A stretch of 64,000 nucleotides of DNA from DTYU01 sp040756575 (GCA_040756575.1 JBFLYP010000007.1:1-64000), one strand, 5' to 3'; positions 8,018-17,220 are shown, numbered from the stretch's first letter. The notes: generated by a model not told the origin, from the sequence alone. Program-made: numbers and translations.

Positions 8018-8833
8018 TTAGTTGTCCTCTTCGCTCGCGGTCTTTTCCTGCAATCCCTCGTCCAATCCCTCGTCCGGTGAAAAGGATTCGAATATTTTCA
8101 CCAGCGGCTTGACAAGATCCAGCGGCAGCGGAAACACTATGGTGCTGGAATTGTTTGTTGCAATCTCGCGCAGCGTCTGGAGGTAGCGGAGCTGGACCGT
8201 AACCGGCTCCCGTGCTATAACCCGGGCCGCTTCGGACAGTTTTTCGGAGGCTTGAAGTTCACCCTCGGCGTGGATGATCTTCGCGCGGCGCTCACGCTCC
8301 GCTTCCGCCTGCGCCGCCATCGCCCGCTGCATTGTCACCGGCAGCTCAACGTCGCGGATCTCCACAAGGCTGACCTTTACCCCCCACGGTTCCGTTCCCT
8401 CATCGATGATCTGTTGGAGGCGCTGGTTGATCGCCTCCCTTTGGCCCAAAAGCTCATCAAGTTCCGACTGCCCCAAAACGCTCCGCAGGGTGGTCTGGGC
8501 AAGCTGGGAAGTAGCGTGTACCGGGTCCATCACCTTAATCACGGCATCCACCGGGTTAATAATCCGGAAGTACACTACCGCGTTCACCTTAACGGTAACC
8601 GTGTCGCGGGTGATGACCTCCTGGGCCGGAACCTCCATGGTGACCACACGCAAATCCACCTTACGCATGCGCTCTATGATCGGAATCAGGAGGAAGAGCC
8701 CCGGACCGCGTGCCCCGACACACCGGCCGAGGCGGAAGATGACACCCCGCTCATACTCCTGAACCACCCTGATCGAAGCTGCCAATAGAAATACCGCTAA
8801 AACAAACAGAAAGGTTGTAAAGCTAAAAAGCAT
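8018..8833 (-). CDS. Slipin/stomatin-like SPFH-domain protein
   Basis: The 271-residue protein has a short N-terminal hydrophobic hairpin (about residues 3-22) and then a stomatin-type SPFH/band-7 domain (VVQEYERGVIFRLGR; PAQEVITRDTVTVKVNAVVYFRI; about 25-190). A helical, charged stretch AQAEAERERRAKIIHAEGE follows, which forms the coiled coil of the oligomer. Slipins organise membrane microdomains. The gene lies 22 bases downstream of a long NfeD/ClpP-class protease gene, the classic stomatin-operon partner pair in bacteria, so they probably act together on the membrane. Confidence 0.93.
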   Translation of the reverse strand: MLFSFTTFLFVLAVFLLAASIRVVQEYERGVIFRLGRCVGARGPGLFLLIPIIERMRKVDLRVVTMEVPAQEVITRDTVTVKVNAVVYFRIINPVDAVIKVMDPVHATSQLAQTTLRSVLGQSELDELLGQREAINQRLQQIIDEGTEPWGVKVSLVEIRDVELPVTMQRAMAAQAEAERERRAKIIHAEGELQASEKLSEAARVIAREPVTVQLRYLQTLREIATNNSSTIVFPLPLDLVKPLVKIFESFSPDEGLDEGLQEKTASEEDN

Positions 8834-8855
8834 CCTGTCACCGTCCTCTTAAAGA

Positions 8856-10202
8856 TTATTGTTTTCTGCGCACTTTCAGGCGCAGACCTTCCACCCCGAT
8901 TACCTCTAACTTATCCCCGGGAGCCGCTTGTCCTTCTACAACTTCGGCCTGCCAGAGTTCCCCGGCCACAAAAACCGTTCCTGCGGGCTTCAAATCCGCC
9001 CGGGCCACAGCTTCTCTGCCGACAAGTTCCTCAAAACCCGTCTGCACCCGCCGCTTTTGCCCACGCACCACCGCCGTAACCAGCAGTCCCATGAGACCGG
9101 CCAGCGTCAGGCTCATTGCAGCAACCAACCCGATGCTTACCTGAATGCCCCCGTGCCGCGTACTGAAAAGGAGAAGCGAGCCAAGAACAAACGCGACGAC
9201 CCCGCCGGCTCCCAAAATTCCGTGCGTCGATGCAAAGACCTCGGCGACGAAGCACCCGAAAGCAAGTAATATCAGTAGCAATCCGCCCCAGTAAGCATCC
9301 AGCGAGCCGAGGCTGTAAAGCCCTAAGAGCAAGGCTATACCTCCCACCACTCCCGGAAAGATAAGTCCCGGGTGATAAATCTCCACCATCAAGCCCGCCA
9401 TACCGATGGTCATAAGGAGGTAAGCAATGTCAGGGTTTAAGAGGGTATGGAGAAAGCGTTCAACCCGGTTCGCCGAAAACGTCTCAAATTTGGTACTGCT
9501 CAGGTTAAGGGTAACGGTGCGACCGGTGGCAAGAGTAACCGCCTTCCCGTTCAGTCTCCGGCACAGCTCATCCTCATCCGCTGCCACCGAGTCGACCAGT
9601 TTGTGTTTAACGGCCTCGACCGCAGAAAAAGAGCGGCTGCGGGTAACCATTTCCCCGGCCATCTTCACGTTCCTGCCCCTCAACTCCGCCAGGGAGCGCA
9701 TCCACGCCGCCGCATCCGACGCTGCCTTCTCGGCAGGCACCCCTTCTTCCTGTTCCCCAAGCGCGACCGGGTGGGCCGCGCCGATGCGCGTACCCGGAGC
9801 CATCACCGCCGCATGCGCGCTAATGGTGATGAAAGCACCGGCTGAAGCGGCCCAGCCGCCGGCGGGGCTGACATATACCACCACCGGCGTTTCGGCATTG
9901 ACGATGCGGGTCACTATCTCCTGGGTAATGTTATACAACCCTCCGGGGGTGTTAAGTTTGATGAGACATACCGCTCTCTCTTCCTCGGCCCGTTCTATCC
10001 CCCTCGCAAGGTAATGTGCCACAACGGGTACAATCGGCCCGTCGACCTCAAGCACCACTGCCCGCTGATCGTTTTGGGTTTCCTCTTTCGCTGCCGCCCC
10101 GGCAACATCAGCAGTTAAAGGTCTCGCTATCATTCCGGCAACACTCAGGAGAAAAGCGGCCGTGAGGCATGCAAGCACCACCTGCGCGACAATACGCCGC
10201 AT
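8856..10202 (-). CDS. NfeD family membrane-bound ClpP-class serine protease
   Basis: The 448-residue protein has a signal/membrane segment (about 1-30), a ClpP-class protease domain (about 45-225), four or five transmembrane helices (about 260-375) and a C-terminal OB-fold NfeD domain (about 385-448). The Ser-Lys dyad can be placed: serine in GGWAASAGAFI, and lysine in the segment VEAVKHKLVDSVA. The archaeal homologue cleaves the C-terminus of its stomatin partner; here the partner is the slipin gene just downstream. It has the long form with both protease and OB domains. The start is ATG at 10202 with GGAG upstream. Confidence 0.93.
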   Translation of the reverse strand: MRRIVAQVVLACLTAAFLLSVAGMIARPLTADVAGAAAKEETQNDQRAVVLEVDGPIVPVVAHYLARGIERAEEERAVCLIKLNTPGGLYNITQEIVTRIVNAETPVVVYVSPAGGWAASAGAFITISAHAAVMAPGTRIGAAHPVALGEQEEGVPAEKAASDAAAWMRSLAELRGRNVKMAGEMVTRSRSFSAVEAVKHKLVDSVAADEDELCRRLNGKAVTLATGRTVTLNLSSTKFETFSANRVERFLHTLLNPDIAYLLMTIGMAGLMVEIYHPGLIFPGVVGGIALLLGLYSLGSLDAYWGGLLLILLAFGCFVAEVFASTHGILGAGGVVAFVLGSLLLFSTRHGGIQVSIGLVAAMSLTLAGLMGLLVTAVVRGQKRRVQTGFEELVGREAVARADLKPAGTVFVAGELWQAEVVEGQAAPGDKLEVIGVEGLRLKVRRKQ

Positions 10203-10533
10203 CCAATCACTCCGAGGTTATGAGGTTATTCAGTTAACATAATTGCATGGGTTGTAGGTTTATCTTGCCGTCCGGCTCGGTCTGTTCTTGTGCGTAGCCG
10301 GCCTGGAAACCGCTGCAAAACTTGACCTGACTTTGCAAGTCAGGTTTTCGGCATCAGATGGCGTTTTTAACAACCTCACAGACTTAAGCCTACTCCCCAC
10401 CCTTTCTCTGCCTAAATTCGCCGTCCTGTTCCGGTTTCCCTGCAAGAAAAACTTCCCTTTCGGCAGGAAAAAAAGGGCAAACGGCAAAAACTAATTACTA
10501 TAGTGAGTATACTCGGAAAACCGGGGTTGAGTA
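10203..10533. other. Intergenic region with a hairpin and repeat-like fragment
   Basis: No gene is evident. The part near 10305-10340 resembles the left end of repeat family B (CCGCTGCAAAACTT) but the rest of the element is absent. A palindromic hairpin lies at 10328-10348. Confidence 0.45.
10328..10352 (+). terminator. Small hairpin followed by T-run
   Basis: ACCTGACTT-TGC-AAGTCAGGT is a perfect nine-pair stem with a three-base loop followed by TTTTC. No plus-strand gene lies upstream within the gap, so its role is uncertain. Confidence 0.4.
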
Positions 10534-10777
10534 ATGGCCAAGACTAACTGGCAGCGGTCTCCCAAGATACTCCTGACTGGGCAACCCGGTATCGGCAAAA
10601 CAACGATTATCGTGCGCCAGCCCTTTCCCATTGGTCGCCACCGTACCCGTAAAACCCATAACGTTCACCGATGCTCTGAAGAAGAGGCCGGACGTAACAC
10701 TTTTTCGGGTTACGGTGTCAAACCGCGACGAGCTACCCGGGCAAATCTATACTAAATTAAATGCGGTTATGTTTTAG
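10534..10777 (+). pseudogene. Decayed THEP1-family nucleoside triphosphatase
   Basis: The first frame starts at ATG 10534 and encodes a P-loop, KILLTGQPGIGKTTI, then becomes meaningless. From about 10616 another frame (+1 shifted) encodes PFPLVATVPVKPITFTDALK and then FRVTVSNRDELPGQIYTKL before a TAG at 10775. The last pattern (VT..NRDELP..I) is the C-terminal signature of the THEP1/NTPase_1 family, and the P-loop is its N-terminal signature. The family is about 170-180 residues, so roughly half the gene, including the Walker B region, is deleted between the two pieces. This is a truncated, frameshifted remnant. Not expected to make an active enzyme. Confidence 0.75.
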
Positions 10778-11066
10778 CTTCCCGGATTCTTTAAAGGAGT
10801 CCCCATGCCGCTGTCAAGCGGCACCACGAAGAACAAAAATGGTTCAGGAAGTAAAAGAATGCGGTCTTCCCAAACAAGGGGGTGACGCACTGTGGTCCCC
10901 GTGCTCTGTAGTTTACTTCTGCGACCAATTATTAGGATAGCGCACAGGCAACAATTTTCATAACGTTTTGTGCCTTGAGCGCAGCGAAAGGAATGGTTAT
11001 AAATTCTGAAAAAGATTTTCATAACGTTTTGTGCCTGAGTGCAGCGAAAGGCGTGGTTATAAGAAT
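10778..11066. other. Intergenic region between pseudogene and cassette A copy 2
   Basis: No gene is evident. The right part holds two copies of a ~48-bp sequence (10954-11002 and 11015-11062). The second copy ends a few bases before cassette A copy 2 begins. Confidence 0.5.
10954..11062. repeat. Imperfect 48-bp direct duplication
   Basis: ATTTTCATAACGTTTTGTGC is followed by a variable two to three bases, GAGYGCAGCGAAAGG and a variable pair, then TGGTTATAA. The unit occurs at 10954-11002 and 11015-11062 with an offset of about 61 bp. Confidence 0.8.
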
Positions 11067-11188
11067 GAAAAATTTAATTGCCTGTCCTCGGTCTTCTATA
11101 AACGTCGAACGTCGAACGTTGAACGTCGAACGTTGAACGGACCCTAAAAGCCGGTCAGCATAAGGTTGAACGTTTATTTTTCGGAGGA
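11067..11188 (+). repeat. 5'-leader cassette A, copy 2 (upstream of cyclophilin-like gene)
   Basis: This copy has the promoter-like pair TTTAAT (11073-11078), 18 bases, then TATAAA (11097-11102). It carries a longer run of GTCGAAC/GTTGAAC units than the other copies, the block GGACCCTAAA, GGTTGAACGTTTATTTTT and a terminal GGAGGA that is the SD of the gene at 11200. The short-repeat number differs among copies; all other parts keep their order. Confidence 0.85.
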
Positions 11189-11199
11189 GTTGGTCCGGC

Positions 11200-11586
11200 A
11201 TGGATTCGGTGAAGGGAAAACGGTACGTATTGATAACCGCCGGTAAGGTGACCGTCGAAGCCGAACTTAACGATTCGGCGACGGCAAAGGCGATCTGGGA
11301 CGCACTTCCTATTTCCGGGCGGGTCAGTACCTGGGGTGATGAGATTTACTTCTACATTCAGCTTAAACTCCAGCCGGAGAACCCCAAGGAAGTAGTTTCC
11401 ATGGGGGACCTCGCATACTGGCCGGACGGACCGGCGCTGTGCATCTTCTTCGGCCTTACACCGGCGAGCAGAGGGAATGAGATCCGGCCGGCCAGTCCGG
11501 TGAACGTCTTCGGACAGGTGATCGGCGACCCGCAAATACTCAGGCAGGTACAGGACGGCTCTGAGATAAAGTTTACCAAGAAATAA
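11200..11586 (+). CDS. Cyclophilin-like fold protein, TM1367 type
   Basis: The 128-residue protein resembles the Thermotoga TM1367 family (cyclophilin-like, PF04126). Shared stretches are the STWGDEIYFYI segment (about 42-52), the central NPKEVVSMGDLAYWPDGPAL stretch and CIFFGLTP. Near the C-terminus are RPASPVNVFGQV and LRQVQDGSEI. The fold is that of cyclophilin, but a peptidyl-prolyl isomerase activity is not established for the family. Start ATG 11200 has GGAGGAGTTGGTCCGGC upstream, supplied by cassette A. It converges on the Na/Pi transporter gene. Confidence 0.88.
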   Translation: MDSVKGKRYVLITAGKVTVEAELNDSATAKAIWDALPISGRVSTWGDEIYFYIQLKLQPENPKEVVSMGDLAYWPDGPALCIFFGLTPASRGNEIRPASPVNVFGQVIGDPQILRQVQDGSEIKFTKK

Positions 11587-11684
11587 TAATCGGCAGGTGT
11601 ACGCGGATTGGCCGCCTCACCCTTCCCATTTGCCGGGCGAAGTTTGCCAAGCGGTCTTCACAGCGGTCAAAGTTGGAGCGGTAG

Positions 11685-13403
11685 TCAGAGCACCTCCGGC
11701 CCGCCTGCAGCACTTTCTTCCGGTTCCTCGTCGGCAACCACCGGGGAGTCGGGTGGACAGGCACGAGTTTCGACTAATTCCCCGGCGGTCGTCAGGGCGA
11801 TGTTACGGAGGTGCTCGCTTATTCTCAGATAGGCGTTTAACAGCTCAAGGTGCAGACGCGAAGAGAGTTCCGTCTCTCTTATACCCTCCTGCAGGCGGTA
11901 GATATGGGTGCTTTTCAGTCCGCGCTCCAGCTTGAGTACCTTTGGATGCAACTTGATCGCTTGCTCCGCAAGACAATAGTCCGCTGTCACCAGGGCTTTA
12001 TGGGTGAGGCGCATCATCAGGCAGACCTCTTCGTACATTATGACCAGCTCATCCCACCCTGACTTTGAAAAGATTATCTTCTCCCTGAGCTTATTTTGCA
12101 ACAACGGCACAATGTTTTTGCTGATGATATCGCTTATCAACTCAAGATCGTTTAAAACCTTGACCAAGCCCATGCCCTTCTCGAACTCATTGCGGTGCAG
12201 CGGCCTCCGAAGGAGCAGGGTTATATAACTCGTGGCTTTTGTAAAGAGAACGTTGACAACGTTCTCTTTATGAATAATCCGCTCTATCAGGTCGAAGTTG
12301 TTTGAGCGCAATACGCGGTCCACGTCCCGGAACATACGCAGTACCTCCGCCGAAAGCCTTACCACCTCCCGGTAAGCAAGGCCAAGGGCGATGGAAGGGG
12401 TATCTAACAGCGCTTCGTTGAGGTACCTTGGCTCGAACTCCGGCATCTTCTTCTCAGGAATAATGCGCTCCAAAACAGCCACCCCGATGTTGCGAAAAGG
12501 GAAAAAGGCAAAGGTAATGATAACATTAAAAAGAGTGTGGGCGTTGGCAACCTGAAAACTCGGTGAAGTCGTGACGGTGGTCAACCAGTGTACAAACGGC
12601 ACTGCAAAAGGAAAAACAATGCAGGTTCCCCCAAGTTTTGCAAAAAAATGCGCCGCCGCAACCCGCTGGGCTTCGCGCTGTGAACCGAAGCTGGACAGAA
12701 GTGCGGTAAACGAGGTACCGACATTGGCTCCCAAAATAAAGTAAAAAGCGGAAAGGGCGTCGATTAGCCCCTGCGTTGCGAGTACCACGATGACACCGAG
12801 TGCCGCCGCGCTGCTGTGGACCAAAAAGGTGAAAACTGCCGCCATTACGATTGCAAGCAGCGGACTGTTGCATACCCGCAAAAGGGCGTCCTGAAACAAA
12901 GTAGAGTCGCGCAGCGGCACCATAGCGTCCGCCATTATCTTCAACCCCAAAAATAATAAACCGAACCCGATGATCGCCTGACCTATCCGCCGGTACCGGT
13001 CCCTCTTGGCAAAAAAAACGATTGTAGCGCCAACGGCCACAATGGGCAGTGAGACCTCGGTCACCTTGAGGGCGATAAGCTGAGCGGTGACTGTTGTGCC
13101 AATATCCGCGCCGAGGATTACCGGCAGGCACTGGCGCAATTTGATCACGGCGGCATTCGCCAGACCTACGAGAACAACCGTGGTTGCAGTGCTGCTTTGG
13201 AAGAGAACGGTGATCAGCGCACCGGCAAGAAGCCCCAAAAAGGGCCTGTCGGTTAACGACCCTAAGACCTGCCGCAGCTTTTGTCCGGCAATTTTCTGGA
13301 GCCCCTCGCTCATCACGCTGATACCGTACAGGAGGAGCCCCATGCCTCCTAAGAGCATCAGGACCATCATCGTTAAAGACGGGTTGTGTGGCAAAACAAG
13401 CAC
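11685..13403 (-). CDS. Na+/phosphate cotransporter (NptA/PNaS family) with PhoU-like tail
   Basis: The 572-residue protein has about eight to nine membrane helices in two inverted repeats (about residues 8-310). Each repeat carries the QSS-type motif of the family: LFQSSTATTVVLVG in the first and LVHSSAAALGVIVVL in the second. The C-terminal ~230 residues are helical and PhoU-like (two helical-bundle repeats). Such proteins import phosphate with sodium or, with the PhoU domain, may exchange it in response to phosphate state. The start is GTG at 13403, but TTG at 13394 is better spaced from AGAGG. Confidence 0.92.
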   Translation of the reverse strand: MLVLPHNPSLTMMVLMLLGGMGLLLYGISVMSEGLQKIAGQKLRQVLGSLTDRPFLGLLAGALITVLFQSSTATTVVLVGLANAAVIKLRQCLPVILGADIGTTVTAQLIALKVTEVSLPIVAVGATIVFFAKRDRYRRIGQAIIGFGLLFLGLKIMADAMVPLRDSTLFQDALLRVCNSPLLAIVMAAVFTFLVHSSAAALGVIVVLATQGLIDALSAFYFILGANVGTSFTALLSSFGSQREAQRVAAAHFFAKLGGTCIVFPFAVPFVHWLTTVTTSPSFQVANAHTLFNVIITFAFFPFRNIGVAVLERIIPEKKMPEFEPRYLNEALLDTPSIALGLAYREVVRLSAEVLRMFRDVDRVLRSNNFDLIERIIHKENVVNVLFTKATSYITLLLRRPLHRNEFEKGMGLVKVLNDLELISDIISKNIVPLLQNKLREKIIFSKSGWDELVIMYEEVCLMMRLTHKALVTADYCLAEQAIKLHPKVLKLERGLKSTHIYRLQEGIRETELSSRLHLELLNAYLRISEHLRNIALTTAGELVETRACPPDSPVVADEEPEESAAGGPEVL

Positions 13404-13427
13404 CTCTGAATTCCAGGTCCTGATTAT

Positions 13428-13456
13428 ATCTTATTATTTTGGTTAATTAATGACAA
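13428..13456 (-). promoter_or_regulatory. Possible sigma-A promoter for the Na/Pi transporter
   Basis: On the minus strand TTGTCA (13456-13451), 17 bases, then TAAGAT (13433-13428) lie about 25 bases before the transporter start; an overlapping TATAAT sits at 13428-13423 with a longer spacer. Confidence 0.4.
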
Positions 13457-13499
13457 TAATTCTTATTTATAAACCACAATCATAAAATAGCGCCCATTT

Positions 13500-15284
13500 T
13501 TAACCTTTCTTCTGCCCCTTCACGTCCGTCCGAATATGCAGTTCCGCGAGTTGACGTTCCGATACCGGAGCCGGTGCCTGCGTCATAAGATCTTGGGCGC
13601 TCTGGGTCTTCGGGAAGGGAATGACATCACGGATGGTATTACGGCCGAGCAGCAGCATTAGCAGCCGGTCGAAACCGAAAGCGATCCCTCCATGCGGCGG
13701 TGCACCGTATTCAAAAGCCTCCAGGAGAAAACCGAACTTCGCCTTCGCTTCTTCGAGCGGGATCCCTATCGCCTTAAAGACCTGCTCCTGAACTTCCCGC
13801 TGGTGGATGCGGATGCTCCCGCCGCCGAGCTCGACCCCGTTTAGTACCAGGTCATACGCCTTGGCACGCACCCGTAGGGGATCGGTAAACAAGTGATGGA
13901 TGTCTTCGTCCCGGGGTGCAGTAAAAGGGTGGTGTACCGCAACGTAACGTTTTTCGGCTTCGTCGTATTCGAGAAGGGGAAAATCGACGATCCATACGAA
14001 CGCAAAGCCCGGCGGGATCAAGCCAAGAGAACCCGCCAGACGTGTGCGCAGCGCTCCCAAGCTCCGTTCCACCACCGGTCTCTTATCGGCCACAAAAAGC
14101 AAAAGGTCTCCTGTTTTAGCTTCGAACCGCGCGGCAAGTGCTTCGATTTCATCCGGTTTGAAAAACTTCAGGACCGGGGACTTCAGCCCTTCAGGCGTAA
14201 CCTGGATGTAGGCCAGGCCTTTCGCGCCGAACGCAGCAGCAAAGCGGGTGAGTTCATCGATCTCCCGCCGGCTGAATCCGGCAGCCGCGGGAACAGCGAT
14301 CCCCTTGACGCAACCGCCTTCCTCCACCGCCTGCGCAAATACCTTAAACCCCGAACCGGCCACGATATCCGTGACTTCGACCAGATGCATACCATAACGA
14401 ATATCCGGTTTATCCGTACCGTAAATTGACATGGCTTCCCGGTAAGTCAACCGGGGAAAAGGCCGGGGCACCTCGGTCCCCGTAACCTCCCGGCAGACCT
14501 CGGCGATGAGGTTCTCGCCAAGCAAAAGAACGTCGTCCACGCCTACGAAAGACATCTCGATATCGATCTGGGTGAACTCAGGCTGGCGGTCGGCACGCAG
14601 ATCCTCGTCCCGGAAGCAGCGCACGACCTGAAAGTAACGGTCCACACCCGCGACCATCAAGATCTGTTTAAAAAGCTGCGGGGACTGCGGGAGGGCATAA
14701 AAACGCCCGGGATTCACCCGGCTTGGCACCAGGTAATCGCGTGCCCCTTCCGGCGTGCTCTTGGTCAACATCGGGGTCTCTACTTCCCAGAAGCCGTGAG
14801 AATCAAGGAACTCCCGTGCCGCTTTCGCCGCCCGGTGTCGCATCCCGAGCGCACGCAGCATCTCCGGCCGTCTGAGGTCAAGGTAGCGGTACCTAAGACG
14901 CAAGTCCTCATCAACGTTCAGGTCGTCCTCAATATAAAAGGGCGGCGTCTTGGCCCGGTTCAAGACCCGGCACGATCCGGCATACACCTCAATCCCACCG
15001 GTTTTCAGTTTCGGGTTTTCGGTCCCCTCCGGGCGTTTCCTTACCTGCCCTTCCACCTGGAGCACATACTCACCCCGGATCGTCTCGGCGATTTCAAACG
15101 TTTTTCCGCTTACGTCCGGACTGAAAACTACCTGAACAACCCCTTCACGGTCCCTAAGGTCCAAAAAAATAAGGCCGCCGTGATCCCGCCTGCTCTGTAC
15201 CCATCCGGCAAGAACAACGGTCTTCCCGATCTCTCCCTCCCCAAGGCTGCCGCAATAGTGAGTCCGGTACAACGTTGCTTCCAT
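13500..15284 (-). CDS. aspS: Aspartyl-tRNA synthetase
   Basis: This class II synthetase charges tRNA-Asp. The 594-residue length and the insertion domain between motifs 2 and 3 (about 285-420) mark the bacterial type. Visible are the N-terminal OB-fold anticodon domain (about 1-110), motif 2 (FRDEDLRADRQPEFTQID) and motif 3 (GGIAFGFDRLLMLLLG). GTDKPDIRYG, at the entry to the insertion, is typical. ATG at 15284 has AGGAGG nine bases upstream; TTG at 15287 is the alternative. It lies 36 bases after hisS, the usual hisS-aspS operon of Firmicutes. I cannot tell from reading whether it is discriminating or also charges tRNA-Asn. Confidence 0.97.
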   Translation of the reverse strand: MEATLYRTHYCGSLGEGEIGKTVVLAGWVQSRRDHGGLIFLDLRDREGVVQVVFSPDVSGKTFEIAETIRGEYVLQVEGQVRKRPEGTENPKLKTGGIEVYAGSCRVLNRAKTPPFYIEDDLNVDEDLRLRYRYLDLRRPEMLRALGMRHRAAKAAREFLDSHGFWEVETPMLTKSTPEGARDYLVPSRVNPGRFYALPQSPQLFKQILMVAGVDRYFQVVRCFRDEDLRADRQPEFTQIDIEMSFVGVDDVLLLGENLIAEVCREVTGTEVPRPFPRLTYREAMSIYGTDKPDIRYGMHLVEVTDIVAGSGFKVFAQAVEEGGCVKGIAVPAAAGFSRREIDELTRFAAAFGAKGLAYIQVTPEGLKSPVLKFFKPDEIEALAARFEAKTGDLLLFVADKRPVVERSLGALRTRLAGSLGLIPPGFAFVWIVDFPLLEYDEAEKRYVAVHHPFTAPRDEDIHHLFTDPLRVRAKAYDLVLNGVELGGGSIRIHQREVQEQVFKAIGIPLEEAKAKFGFLLEAFEYGAPPHGGIAFGFDRLLMLLLGRNTIRDVIPFPKTQSAQDLMTQAPAPVSERQLAELHIRTDVKGQKKG

Positions 15285-15320
15285 CAAACTAAACCTCCTG
15301 CATTTCTATGTAAAGACCGC

Positions 15321-16592
15321 TCAAGGGCCGGCGCCGATCGTATTTTGCCGCGTCCTTAGCCATTGCACCAGTTCCGCCTCGGAAATCTCCACCTGCGCTC
15401 CGGTATCCATGTCGCGCACGGCGACACACCCCCGGCTCAGTTCCTCATCGCCCAATATGACCGCCCATCTCGCGCCGCGCCGGTGCGCCTGCTTCAACTG
15501 GCCCTTTAACCCGCGGCCGGTGTGGCCCCTGTCAGCCGCAACACCGGCCCGGCGGAGCAGGCGCAAGACCCCGGGCAGCTTCGCCGCAGCGCCTTCCCCG
15601 GCGGTAACCACGAATACTTCCAGCCCCGCAGTACCGGGCAACTTTACCCCTTGCTGTTCAAGCGCCCGCATGGTACGCTCGAGGCCGACCGCGAAGCCCA
15701 CCCCGGGTGTCGGCGGCCCGCCGCAGGTCTCCACGAGGTTATCGTAACGGCCGCCACCGCCGATTGCATTCTGCGCACCGGCATCCGGTACCAATACCTC
15801 GAAAGCGGTGCCGGTGTAATAGTCGAGGCCCCGGACCAGGCGGGGATTAACAGTGTAACTTATGTTGTGAGTGTCAAGCTCCCTTTTCACCGCCTGAAAG
15901 TGCTCCTCACAGCGAGGACAGAGGAACTGTAAGGGCACAGGAGCTTTTCTTGCCAGTTCGCGGCACCTTTCTTCTTTGCAGTCGAGCAGCCGCAGGGGGT
16001 TTCGCTCAACCCGGTCCTTACAATCGCGGCAAAGGTCTGCCGATCCTCTGAAATAACTGCGAAGCGCGGCTACCAAATCTCCCCTGCATTCCGGACACCC
16101 GACGCTGTTAACCTCCAGGATGAGGTTCCGAAGTCCGATTCTGTCGTAAAAGTCCTTAAGCAAGGCAATAACTTCGACATCAACCGCCGGGTCGGCAGAT
16201 CCGAAAACCTCAACCCCGAACTGGTGAAACTGCCGGTAGCGCCAGGCCTGCGGGCGGTCGTAGCGGAACATCGGACCCATGTAATAAAGTTTCACCGGCT
16301 GCGGCCAGGTGTACATACTGTTTTCGATAAACGCCCGCACCACCGGTGCCGTGCCCTCCGGGCGGAGCGAAAGGCTCCTGCCGCGCCGGTCAGAAAAGGA
16401 GTACATCTCCTTGGCCACAATGTCGGTCTCTTCCCCCACTCCGCGCAGGAAAAGTTCCGTAAATTCGAACACCGGCGTACGTATTTCTTGAAAACCGTAG
16501 ACCCTGGCGAGTTCGCGAATCAGGCTTTCGAGGTACTGCCAGCGTTCAACCTCGCCGGGAAGAATATCATGGACACCCCGCGGCTTCTTCAT
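15321..16592 (-). CDS. hisS: Histidyl-tRNA synthetase
   Basis: This class II synthetase charges tRNA-His. The 423-residue protein has the N-terminal signature KKPRGVHDILPGE, motif 2 (MGPMFRYDRPQAWRYRQFHQ), the histidine-specific HisA motif LVRGLDYYTGTAFEVL, motif 3 (PGVGFAVGLERTM) and a C-terminal anticodon-binding domain (about 325-423). Start ATG 16592 has AAGGGGCAATCGGTA upstream. I saw no T-box sequence in the 224 bases before it. Confidence 0.97.
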   Translation of the reverse strand: MKKPRGVHDILPGEVERWQYLESLIRELARVYGFQEIRTPVFEFTELFLRGVGEETDIVAKEMYSFSDRRGRSLSLRPEGTAPVVRAFIENSMYTWPQPVKLYYMGPMFRYDRPQAWRYRQFHQFGVEVFGSADPAVDVEVIALLKDFYDRIGLRNLILEVNSVGCPECRGDLVAALRSYFRGSADLCRDCKDRVERNPLRLLDCKEERCRELARKAPVPLQFLCPRCEEHFQAVKRELDTHNISYTVNPRLVRGLDYYTGTAFEVLVPDAGAQNAIGGGGRYDNLVETCGGPPTPGVGFAVGLERTMRALEQQGVKLPGTAGLEVFVVTAGEGAAAKLPGVLRLLRRAGVAADRGHTGRGLKGQLKQAHRRGARWAVILGDEELSRGCVAVRDMDTGAQVEISEAELVQWLRTRQNTIGAGP

Positions 16593-16633
16593 TACCGATT
16601 GCCCCTTAAAACTCTTTGATAAACCAATAAACC

Positions 16634-16655
16634 CGTACCGTGAAGCACGGGCATA
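16634..16655 (-). promoter_or_regulatory. Hairpin in hisS leader
   Basis: Minus-strand CCGTG-CTT-CACGG forms a small perfect stem with extra complementary bases outside, about 45 bases before hisS. No T-run follows, so it is not an obvious terminator. Confidence 0.35.
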
Positions 16656-16816
16656 GGATTAGAAATAAGCCTTCTTTCAGCCAGCGATATTTTACCACAC
16701 GCCGGCAAATGGTTGCAACAAAGCGCCAAATTTGAAACTTTATTCGTCCTGAGAGTTCTGCTACCTTCCTCACCGGCATAAAATTCACAACAACAACCGT
16801 TGAGCGGGGTGAAAAA

Positions 16817-17215
16817 ATGCCAGGTAAGCTACAGAAGGAACCGGTAAAGGGGCTTGACCTGCTTGCAGTAGGACGGGGTACGCTGGCAGGCGCCCTGGCC
16901 TCGTTTGCCGGCACCGTACTGGCCGCATGCCTTTTTTACTTCACTAACATCTCCGAAAGCACTTTTCCTTACGTGGTTTCATTCATCCTTTTTCTCAGTG
17001 GGATAATCGCGGGCTGTCTGGCTTCGAGGTATGCAGGATGTAAAGGCCTTGCCCACGGTGCCGCCGCAGGAACGGCCATTTTTCTGATTTTGTGGCTTGC
17101 CGCCGTAAGCGTCGTTCCAGGACCGGTAACTTCCACGATGCTCGTAAAAAAGTTTCTCCTCCTGGCCGCAGGCGGCGCGATCGGCGGGTTTATCGGTGTC
17201 GGACTGATTCCCTGA
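16817..17215 (+). CDS. TIGR04086/YrzE-type membrane protein
   Basis: The 132-residue protein has four predicted membrane helices (about 22-43, 52-72, 78-102, 110-131) with the small-residue pattern typical of the TIGR04086 (B. subtilis YrzE) family. Function is unknown. It is divergent from hisS and converges on the peptidase gene, ending five bases from it. Start ATG has GGGGTGA upstream. Confidence 0.75.
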   Translation: MPGKLQKEPVKGLDLLAVGRGTLAGALASFAGTVLAACLFYFTNISESTFPYVVSFILFLSGIIAGCLASRYAGCKGLAHGAAAGTAIFLILWLAAVSVVPGPVTSTMLVKKFLLLAAGGAIGGFIGVGLIP

Positions 17216-17220
17216 GACGG

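Noticed and set aside
12526..13131. 201-codon minus-strand frame inside the Na/Pi transporter
   Set aside because: It is the wrong frame of a well-supported transporter gene.
16593..16816. T-box leader for hisS-aspS
   Set aside because: No T-box consensus or antiterminator/terminator pair was seen; only a small hairpin is present.
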